Shown: positions 57,816-64,000 of the stretch, in pieces | Layout: each line of letters starts with the position of its first letter | Position numbering within the stretch: the first letter of the stretch is position 1 | NCBI GenBank assembly: GCA_018649725.1 | Contig: JABIHH010000088.1 | Span: forward strand, 101,959-165,958 | Source: Rhodospirillaceae bacterium | GTDB lineage: Bacteria > Pseudomonadota > Alphaproteobacteria > Rhodospirillales > UBA2165 | Direction of reading: 5' to 3' | Length of the DNA stretch: 64,000 bases | Position numbers and translations under genes: made by a program | Notes under the pieces: model-generated | The model's input: the letters and a program-made list of their open reading frames with translations, nothing else | Databases searched by the model: none | What the model was told of the DNA's origin: nothing

Positions 57816-59432
57816 GTGGCAACCTTCAAATATATTCTAGCGTTATGTAGTTTCATTTTCGCCCTCGGCAGCATTTCTGCTTCAGCGGCTTCACTTGAAG
57901 ACACAATCGCTTCCCTCGTAAAAGCAAATACCAAACAAAAAATTCAAGCGGTAACAGTGATCAGCGCCTCCGGTCATAAGAGAGCAGCAGATGTTTTAAC
58001 CGCCTTTGTCGGCAGCAAACTTTATTACAAAAAAGCGGGCAAAAAAGTCGTCATCATCAAAAAAGCTGGTTCAACCTACATCCTGTTTGATCCGCTGACA
58101 GCTAAAGAGCTCGGCCAGTTACCTAAATCGAAACTTAAAAAAATTCGAGTCAATAACCGCATTCGCCGTGTGATCCGCGGCGTTCTAGGCAGTTTGACAT
58201 TGCTCAGCAAAAATCCGGCGCAACGATTAAAAGCGGCCGAAGCGGTATTTAAATCGGCCGCAGCCAGTTCCGTTCCAACGCTCAAAAAAGCGCTGGAGCG
58301 GGAAACTGATCAAAAGGTTAAAGCCAAAATGCAAATGGCCTTGGCGGCAACAGAGCTCAAGACTTCTAAAGAACAAGCTGTCCGCCTGTCGGCGATTGAA
58401 ATACTTACCGAATATTCAGTTCCAGAAGTGCGCGCTTTGCTCGGTAGTGTCATTGCTATCGAAAAAGATGAACAAGTGAAAGCGGCAGCAGCAAAGTCCC
58501 TCAGCGATATTGAGGCCAGCCTCGCTTTTTGGAACGGTATCGGTAACATTTTCCAAGGGATCAGTCTCGGCTCGGTCTTGCTGCTGGCTGCTGTTGGTCT
58601 TGCTATTACCTTTGGCGTGATGGGCGTCATCAACATGGCGCATGGCGAGTTGGTGATGCTGGGAGCCTACACAACGTTTGTCGTACAGGAACTTTTCCGC
58701 ACCTATTTTCCGGAAGCTTTCGGTTTTTCAATTGCCGTTGCTATTCCGGCTGCTTTTGTCGTCGCTGGTGCCTTTGGTGTCGCGATTGAGCGCGGCATCA
58801 TTCGTTATTTGTATGGTAGGCCGCTTGAAACCCTTTTGGCTACGTGGGGCCTCAGCCTGATCTTACAGCAATTTGTTCGTTCAATCTTTGGACCTACCAA
58901 CCAAGCCGTCGGCAACCCCGAATGGATGTCGGGCGCCATTGAAATCACTGGCGGACTAGTACTGACCTACAATCGAATTTGGATCATCGTCTTTAGTTTA
59001 CTCGTACTGGGCTTGTTAATGATGTTTTTGAAAAAAACCGCCTTCGGCCTGCAAATGCGAGCGGTCACTCAAAATCGGTCGATGGCAAGTTCAATGGGCA
59101 TCAAGACCGGTTACGTCGATGCGTTGACTTTTGGCCTCGGCTCCGGCGTCGCTGGTATCGCCGGCGTCGCGCTCAGTCAGATCGACAATGTCAGCCCCAA
59201 CCTTGGCCAAGCGTATATTATCGACAGCTTTATGGTTGTGGTGTTCGGCGGGGTCGGCAATCTTTGGGGGACGCTCGTTGGCGCCTTTAGCCTTGGTATT
59301 GCCAATAAATTTTTGGAGCCGTTCGCCGGAACTGTGTTGGCTAAAATCCTCGTGCTGGTAGTGATCATTCTCTTTATTCAAAAACGACCACGCGGGCTAT
59401 TTGCCCTCAAAGGCCGGGCGGTGGAGAATTAA
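57816..59432 (+). CDS. urtB: urea ABC transporter permease UrtB
   Basis: A 538-residue permease. Unlike LivH it has a long N-terminal exported domain of helical HEAT-like repeats (about residues 25-235: leader ALCSFIFALGSISASAAS, then KALERETDQKVKAKMQMALA), as is usual in UrtB. The C-terminal 290 residues are the LivH-type permease: GSVLLLAAVGLAITFGVMGV, then INMAHGELVMLGAY, FGLQMRAVTQNRSMASSMGI, and DSFMVVVFGGVGNLWGTLVG. It starts with GTG 57816 behind AAGAAAG. Confidence 0.95.
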   Translation: MATFKYILALCSFIFALGSISASAASLEDTIASLVKANTKQKIQAVTVISASGHKRAADVLTAFVGSKLYYKKAGKKVVIIKKAGSTYILFDPLTAKELGQLPKSKLKKIRVNNRIRRVIRGVLGSLTLLSKNPAQRLKAAEAVFKSAAASSVPTLKKALERETDQKVKAKMQMALAATELKTSKEQAVRLSAIEILTEYSVPEVRALLGSVIAIEKDEQVKAAAAKSLSDIEASLAFWNGIGNIFQGISLGSVLLLAAVGLAITFGVMGVINMAHGELVMLGAYTTFVVQELFRTYFPEAFGFSIAVAIPAAFVVAGAFGVAIERGIIRYLYGRPLETLLATWGLSLILQQFVRSIFGPTNQAVGNPEWMSGAIEITGGLVLTYNRIWIIVFSLLVLGLLMMFLKKTAFGLQMRAVTQNRSMASSMGIKTGYVDALTFGLGSGVAGIAGVALSQIDNVSPNLGQAYIIDSFMVVVFGGVGNLWGTLVGAFSLGIANKFLEPFAGTVLAKILVLVVIILFIQKRPRGLFALKGRAVEN

Positions 59433-59433
59433 G

Positions 59434-60621
59434 ATGGCACAAACGAGCACCTTTCAACGACGTTCGGGCTTTTCCTTTTTGCTCACCGACACCGGCGGGC
59501 AATGGCTGCTCGGTATTATATTGGCGGCGATCATATTCGTGCCGATCTGTAATCTTTATGTTCCGGTAGACAGTTTCTTTCATGTGCCAACCTATATGGT
59601 CAGCTTGTTCGGTAAGTACCTAACATTTGCATTGCTCGCACTCAGTGTAGATTTGATCTGGGGCTATTGCGGCATTCTAAGCCTTGGTCACGGCGCCTTT
59701 TTCGCGCTCGGCGGTTATGCCATGGGCATGTACATGATGCGCCAAATTGGTGACCGTGGCGTCTATGGCAATGCGGAAATCCCTGACTTTATGGTCTTTC
59801 TCAATTGGAAAGAGCTTCCTTGGTATTGGCATGGTTTCGATAGCTTTAGCTTTACAATGGCAATGGTTGTCATGGTGCCGGGTATTCTTGCCTTTGTATT
59901 TGGCTGGTTTGCGTTTAGATCACGCGTCTCCGGAGTTTATCTCTCGATAATCACCCAGGCGCTGACCTATGCCATGATGCTCGCCTTCTTCCGCAACGAT
60001 ATGGGTTTTGGCGGCAATAATGGCCTGACAGATTTCAAAGATATCTTGGGTTTCAATCTTCAAACCGATGGTATGCGAGTGACGCTCTTTATGTTATCAG
60101 CGCTGGCCGTCGCGCTTAGCTATGTATTGTGTCGCTATATTGTCTCATCCAAACTCGGGCGTGTGTTGGTGGCGATCCGCGATTCTGAAAGCCGTACACG
60201 TTTTTTAGGCTACCGAGTTGAGTATTATCAGCTCTTCGTCTTTACCGTTTCTGCTATGCTTGCCGGTGTCGCTGGAGCGCTTTATGTGCCGCAGGTTGGG
60301 ATTATCAATCCGAGTGAATTCTTACCTGCTAATTCTATCGAGATTGTCATTTGGGTGGCAATCGGTGGGCGGGGAACTCTTTACGGTGCGGTACTCGGTG
60401 GGGTTTTGGTCAATTATGCCAAATCGTATCTCACGGGCGCATTTCCTGAAATTTGGCTCTATGCCTTGGGCGCCTTGTTCATATTCTCGACGATCTTTTT
60501 TCCCAAAGGCATCGTCGGCTCGGTTTCGTCTTTCAAGGTTAAACATTCCGTCCGGCTTTCTCTGAGCGGATTGTTCCAGCGCATGATTAACCGTATGCGC
60601 CAAAACTTGAAGGGTGCGTAA
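59434..60621 (+). CDS. urtC: urea ABC transporter permease UrtC
   Basis: A 395-residue LivM-type permease. ALSVDLIWGYCGILSLGHGA followed by FFALGGYAMGMYMMRQIGDR is the UrtC signature, then FFRNDMGFGGNNGLTDFKDI, GRVLVAIRDSESRTRFLGY and EIVIWVAIGGRGTLYGAVLG. Start ATG 59434, behind GGTGGAG, 1 nt after the urtB stop; an earlier in-frame ATG at 59401 would sit inside urtB. Confidence 0.95.
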   Translation: MAQTSTFQRRSGFSFLLTDTGGQWLLGIILAAIIFVPICNLYVPVDSFFHVPTYMVSLFGKYLTFALLALSVDLIWGYCGILSLGHGAFFALGGYAMGMYMMRQIGDRGVYGNAEIPDFMVFLNWKELPWYWHGFDSFSFTMAMVVMVPGILAFVFGWFAFRSRVSGVYLSIITQALTYAMMLAFFRNDMGFGGNNGLTDFKDILGFNLQTDGMRVTLFMLSALAVALSYVLCRYIVSSKLGRVLVAIRDSESRTRFLGYRVEYYQLFVFTVSAMLAGVAGALYVPQVGIINPSEFLPANSIEIVIWVAIGGRGTLYGAVLGGVLVNYAKSYLTGAFPEIWLYALGALFIFSTIFFPKGIVGSVSSFKVKHSVRLSLSGLFQRMINRMRQNLKGA

Positions 60622-60622
60622 C

Positions 60623-61414
60623 ATGAGAGATAATCAGAATATGGTTGAAACATTTTCAAATCATACGCCGGAGTATCAAGATACCATACTTTATTTAGAT
60701 GCTGTGTCGGTAAGCTTCGATGGTTTTAAAGCCCTGAACAATCTGAGTTTTTTTGTCAGAAAAGGCGAATTGCGCGCGATCATTGGACCGAATGGTGCCG
60801 GTAAAACAACCATGATGGATGTGGTAACAGGAAAAACCCGTCCCGATACCGGCCAGGTTCTGTTCGATGGCATTACCGATTTGACCCGCTTTGATGAGGC
60901 AAGAATTGCGAATATGGGCATTGGCCGCAAATTTCAAAAACCGACGGTATTCGAAAACCAAACCGTATTCGACAACCTCGAATTGGCGCTGAGCGGTAGC
61001 CGGGATGTATTGAAATCTTTGATATTTAAACTCAAAGGGGAACAACGGGATCGTATCGATGGAGTTATGAACACGATTGCGCTTTCCGAAGAATGCTACA
61101 CCGAAGCTGGTGCGCTTTCGCACGGCCAAAAACAATGGCTGGAAATTGGTATGCTGTTGATGCAGGAACCTGACCTCTTATTGGTTGATGAGCCGGCCGC
61201 CGGCATGACCGACGCTGAAACCGAACAAACTTCAATTTTGCTCAAAAAAATTGCCGGCGAGCGCTCCGTCGTCGTTGTCGAGCATGATATGGAATTTGTT
61301 AAATCGCTCGAAAGCCGGGTAACTGTATTGCATGAAGGCTCGGTTCTAGCAGAGGGTTCTTTGGAGAAGGTCCAGAACGATGAGCAAGTCATCGAAGTGT
61401 ATTTGGGGAGATAA
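60623..61414 (+). CDS. urtD: urea ABC transporter ATP-binding protein UrtD
   Basis: A 263-residue ATPase. Walker A GPNGAGKTT (about residues 55-63), GIGRKFQKPTVFENQTVFDN (UrtD-type Q-loop), signature ALSHGQKQWLEIGMLLMQEP, Walker B LLLVDEPAAGMTD and VVVEHDMEFVKSL. Start at ATG 60623, 1 nt after the urtC stop; GTG 60614 is possible. The LSHGQKQWLEIGM variant of the signature is specific to UrtD. Confidence 0.96.
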   Translation: MRDNQNMVETFSNHTPEYQDTILYLDAVSVSFDGFKALNNLSFFVRKGELRAIIGPNGAGKTTMMDVVTGKTRPDTGQVLFDGITDLTRFDEARIANMGIGRKFQKPTVFENQTVFDNLELALSGSRDVLKSLIFKLKGEQRDRIDGVMNTIALSEECYTEAGALSHGQKQWLEIGMLLMQEPDLLLVDEPAAGMTDAETEQTSILLKKIAGERSVVVVEHDMEFVKSLESRVTVLHEGSVLAEGSLEKVQNDEQVIEVYLGR

Positions 61415-61418
61415 TAAC

Positions 61419-62114
61419 ATGTTAACAGTACAAGATATCGACCTTTATTATGGTGCCAGCCAAGCCCTCAAAGCTGTCGCGCTCGAAGCTGAAAAAGGCA
61501 AGGTGACCTGCGTAATGGGGCGAAACGGTGTTGGGAAAACAAGCCTGCTAAAAGCGATCGCCGGTCATCAAGCTATCCAAGCGGGGCAAATATTTTGGGA
61601 AGATAAAGATATCTCGACACTTTCCCCACATGATCGGGCGGTGCTAGGTATCGCTTATGTCCCACAAGGCCGCGAGATTTTTCCACTGCTGACGGTTCAA
61701 GAAAATCTGCAAACTGGTTTCGCAGCGATACCGCGGGCCTTGCGCCATGTTCAAGACGAAATTTATGATCTCTTCCCTGTGCTAAAAGATATGCTGGGGC
61801 GCCGTGGCGGTGATCTGTCTGGTGGCCAACAGCAACAACTGGCCATAGCTCGGGCGCTTGTCACCCGTCCCCGTTTGCTGGTGCTGGATGAGCCGACCGA
61901 AGGCATCCAACCCTCGATCATCAAAGACATTGGCCGGGTCATCGAATTGCTGGCTAATCGCGGCGAAATGGCAATTTTATTGGTCGAACAGTATTTCGAG
62001 TTTGCCCGCGACCTTGCCGATGATTACGTTGTCATGGACCGGGGCGAAGTAGTTATGAACGGCACCGGCGAGACCATGGTGGAGGAAGATGTACGCCGCT
62101 ATCTCACCGTCTAA
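61419..62114 (+). CDS. urtE: urea ABC transporter ATP-binding protein UrtE
   Basis: A 231-residue ATPase. VQDIDLYYGASQALKAVALE, Walker A GRNGVGKTS (the UrtE form), GIAYVPQGREIFPLLTVQEN, signature LSGGQQQQLAIARAL, Walker B LLVLDEPTEGIQPSIIKDIG and LVEQYFEFARDLAD. Start ATG 61419, 4 nt after the urtD stop and behind GGGGAG. Its last 26 nt overlap the start of ureD. Confidence 0.96.
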   Translation: MLTVQDIDLYYGASQALKAVALEAEKGKVTCVMGRNGVGKTSLLKAIAGHQAIQAGQIFWEDKDISTLSPHDRAVLGIAYVPQGREIFPLLTVQENLQTGFAAIPRALRHVQDEIYDLFPVLKDMLGRRGGDLSGGQQQQLAIARALVTRPRLLVLDEPTEGIQPSIIKDIGRVIELLANRGEMAILLVEQYFEFARDLADDYVVMDRGEVVMNGTGETMVEEDVRRYLTV

Positions 62115-62964
62115 TAACGAGACGGAACACGCAAAGAAGATTATCGTCGATGGAAAGGCCCGACTGAGCTTTGCTGCCGATAACGATGGCACCACGCGCC
62201 TGGAAGATTTGTACCAGCGCGATCCACAACGCATTCTTTTCCCAAATTCGGCAAAGCACGATATCACCCAAGCCGTTGTTGTGACGACATCTGGCGGCCT
62301 CGTTGGCGGCGACCAAATTTCAGTGGCGATCAAGACGGGTGAAAATGCTCAAGCCTTGGTAACAGCCCAGGCGGCAGAAAAAATCTATCGCTCGAATGGC
62401 GAAGATGCTGTCATTGATGTCAGCCTCAAAGCTGGGACAGGCAGTTGGCTGGAATACCTACCGCAGGAAACCATTTTGTTCGAAGGCGCGCGTTTGCGCC
62501 GCAACACTCATATTAATGTCGAGAGCGGTGGCCGATTGCTCGCCGGTGAAATAATAGTATTTGGTCGTTTGGGCCATGGTGAACGCTTTAGCCGGGGCCT
62601 TGCCCATGACGGCTGGGAAGTCGCCATCAATGATCGGCTTGTTTGGGCAGAAGCTCTACATCTTGAAAAAAATATTGCCGCAGTGATCGATAACCCAGCC
62701 TGCTTCGACGGCGCGGTTGCCGCCGCAACTGCGATCTATATTGGTCCCGATGCTGAGCAGCACCTAACGACTGCCCTCGAGATATTTGATGGTCAAAAAA
62801 ACGAAGTTTTATCTGGTGCAACCTTCGTCAATGGCATCTTGGTGATGCGTTGGCTGGGCCAAGATGCCTTTCAGTTACGCAATGATTTTGGTGCTAATTG
62901 GGGCGCCTTTCGGAACAAAGTGGCAGGGCTCCCCAGTCAGCTGCCGCGTCTATGGAAAATGTAA
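62089..62964 (+). CDS. ureD: urease accessory protein UreD
   Basis: A 291-residue chaperone that with UreF and UreG loads nickel into urease. KARLSFAADNDGTTRLEDLY, then TTSGGLVGGDQISVAIKTGE, AAEKIYRSNGEDAVIDVSLK, GTGSWLEYLPQETILFEGAR and RLGHGERFSRG are characteristic. The ATG at 62089 lies inside urtE, so urea transport and urease maturation are translationally coupled. UreE, F and G are not in the window and presumably follow ureC. Confidence 0.95.
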   Translation: MYAAISPSNNETEHAKKIIVDGKARLSFAADNDGTTRLEDLYQRDPQRILFPNSAKHDITQAVVVTTSGGLVGGDQISVAIKTGENAQALVTAQAAEKIYRSNGEDAVIDVSLKAGTGSWLEYLPQETILFEGARLRRNTHINVESGGRLLAGEIIVFGRLGHGERFSRGLAHDGWEVAINDRLVWAEALHLEKNIAAVIDNPACFDGAVAAATAIYIGPDAEQHLTTALEIFDGQKNEVLSGATFVNGILVMRWLGQDAFQLRNDFGANWGAFRNKVAGLPSQLPRLWKM

Positions 62965-62980
62965 GTAAAGGAGGAAGGAA

Positions 62981-63283
62981 ATGAATCTTTCACCGCGAGA
63001 AAAAGACAAATTGTTAGTTGCTATGGCGGCTGAGGTGGCGCGCAAGAGATTGTCACGGGGGGTGAAACTCAACTATCCAGAGGCGATCGCCTTGATCAGT
63101 GACTTTGTTGTTGAAGGCGCGAGAGATGGTCGGCGGGTTGCCGATCTCATGGCCGAAGGTGCCGGCGTGATTTCCCGCGACCAAGTTATGGATGGCATCG
63201 CTGAGATGATCCATGACGTTCAGGTCGAAGCTACTTTTCCCGATGGCACAAAACTTGTCACCGTTCACAACCCCATTCGTTAG
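62981..63283 (+). CDS. ureA: urease subunit gamma
   Basis: A 100-residue structural subunit, full family length. [20 protein letters not shown], then [20 protein letters not shown] and [20 protein letters not shown] are near-consensus, ending [20 protein letters not shown] ribosome site stands before ATG 62981. It lies 16 nt after ureD. Confidence 0.97.
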   Translation: MNLSPREKDKLLVAMAAEVARKRLSRGVKLNYPEAIALISDFVVEGARDGRRVADLMAEGAGVISRDQVMDGIAEMIHDVQVEATFPDGTKLVTVHNPIR

Positions 63284-63292
63284 GACCGATAA

Positions 63293-63628
63293 ATGATACA
63301 AAAATTTATTCCAGGCGAAACCATCACCCAAGACGGCGCGATCACCTTAAATGAAGGCCGCGATGTTTTGACACTTAAAATAACCAATACCGGCGACCGT
63401 CCGATTCAGGTTGGCTCCCACTTTCATTTTTATGAAACCAATGAGGCGCTCGACTTCGACCGAGACGCCGCTAAAGGTTTTAGGCTTGATATTCCAGCCG
63501 GTACGGCGGTTCGGTTTGAGCCGGGCCAGGCCCGCGAAGTTGATTTAATCGCCTATCAGGGTAAGCGCGAAGTCTATGGCTTTAACGCCAAGGTGCACGG
63601 CGTTCTTGATAGTTCTGGGGAAAACTAG
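63293..63628 (+). CDS. ureB: urease subunit beta
   Basis: A 111-residue structural subunit. The opening [20 protein letters not shown], then [20 protein letters not shown] and [20 protein letters not shown] match UreB, followed by the usual short variable tail. It lies 9 nt after ureA and is followed within 2 nt by ureC. Confidence 0.97.
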   Translation: MIQKFIPGETITQDGAITLNEGRDVLTLKITNTGDRPIQVGSHFHFYETNEALDFDRDAAKGFRLDIPAGTAVRFEPGQAREVDLIAYQGKREVYGFNAKVHGVLDSSGEN

Positions 63629-63630
63629 AT

Positions 63631-64000
63631 ATGGCATATGAAATTGAGCGCGGCGCTTATGCTGCGATGTTCGGCCCGACGATTGGCGACAAAGTCCGCC
63701 TCGCCGATACCAACCTCTTTATCGAAGTAGAAGACGACAAAACGACCTACGGCGAAGAAGTTAAATTTGGCGGCGGCAAAGTGATCCGGGATGGTATGGG
63801 CCAAAGCCAGGTCACCCGCGAAAACGGCGCGGTAGATACGGTCATCACCAATGCCCTGATTGTCGATTATACCGGCATCATCAAAGCCGATGTTGGATTG
63901 AAAGACGGCCGGATAGTCGCCATCGGCAAAGCGGGAAATCCTGACGTCCAACCGGATGTTGATATTATCATTGGCCCGGGCACGGAAGCGATTGCTGGCG
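63631..64000 (+). CDS. ureC: urease subunit alpha, 5' part
   Basis: The first 123 codons of the catalytic nickel subunit; the gene is cut by the right edge. [56 protein letters not shown] and the [20 protein letters not shown] segment are standard UreC. The carbamylated lysine and the nickel histidines lie beyond the window. Start ATG 63631, 2 nt after the ureB stop. Confidence 0.97.
   Translation, partial: MAYEIERGAYAAMFGPTIGDKVRLADTNLFIEVEDDKTTYGEEVKFGGGKVIRDGMGQSQVTRENGAVDTVITNALIVDYTGIIKADVGLKDGRIVAIGKAGNPDVQPDVDIIIGPGTEAIAG

Overview
The window reads as an alphaproteobacterial chromosome segment, probably from a marine or other free-living heterotroph. This is inferred from base composition near 50% GC, many ABC and TRAP uptake systems, Mo-dependent CoxLMS-type hydroxylases and the urt-ure gene order. 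No rRNA, tRNA, CRISPR array, prophage or insertion sequence was recognised.

Region 1 (1-5563). A minus-strand NitT/TauT-type ABC operon lies at the left edge, cut by the window. It is followed on the plus strand by a peroxiredoxin whose peroxidatic cysteine codon is an in-frame TGA (1847-1849). The protein reads on correctly for about 100 residues and a hairpin of bacterial SECIS geometry lies just downstream, so I call it a selenoprotein. A glutathione transferase, a class A flavin monooxygenase and an SMP-30/gluconolactonase follow.

Region 2 (5701-20150). Two branched-chain-type (Liv) ABC transporters are present. The first has no binding protein beside it; the second has a Tat-exported one. 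They surround a class II aldolase, a remnant of an amidohydrolase, a cupin and a luciferase-like monooxygenase, and are followed by a thiamine-diphosphate enzyme and an aldehyde dehydrogenase. This looks like uptake plus oxidation of small organic acids.

Region 3 (20151-25952). A signalling block: a membrane class III adenylate cyclase, a small membrane protein, and a four-PAS hybrid histidine kinase with REC and HPt domains. Upstream of both signalling genes lies a direct repeat with exactly 11-bp spacing. A decayed reading frame sits between them.

Region 4 (26051-55203). A large catabolic island for aromatic or heteroaromatic acids. It holds two cassettes, each with a benzoate-CoA-ligase-type enzyme, a hotdog thioesterase and a three-subunit molybdenum hydroxylase whose large subunit carries a fused CoxG/SRPBCC domain. 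Cassette A is one minus-strand operon (26583-32945). Cassette B is dispersed (44439, 49013, 50879-55203), and its Mo subunit has Asp in place of the expected catalytic Glu. Around them are three UbiD-family decarboxylases, a two-gene ThDP decarboxylase, a MaoC-type dehydratase, a TAXI-TRAP transporter, a CocE/NonD hydrolase-DUF2848-cupin operon and one LysR regulator. A motif shared by three promoters suggests the LysR regulon. The layout recalls furoyl-CoA and 4-hydroxybenzoyl-CoA systems, but the substrate is unknown.

Region 5 (55204-64000). A 1.25-kb non-coding stretch carries a strong terminator, an array of palindromes built on TGTCCGC/GCGGACA, and a lysine-rich reading frame that appears broken. 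It ends in a sigma-54 type promoter for urtABCDE-ureDABC (urea uptake and urease), with ureC cut by the right edge.
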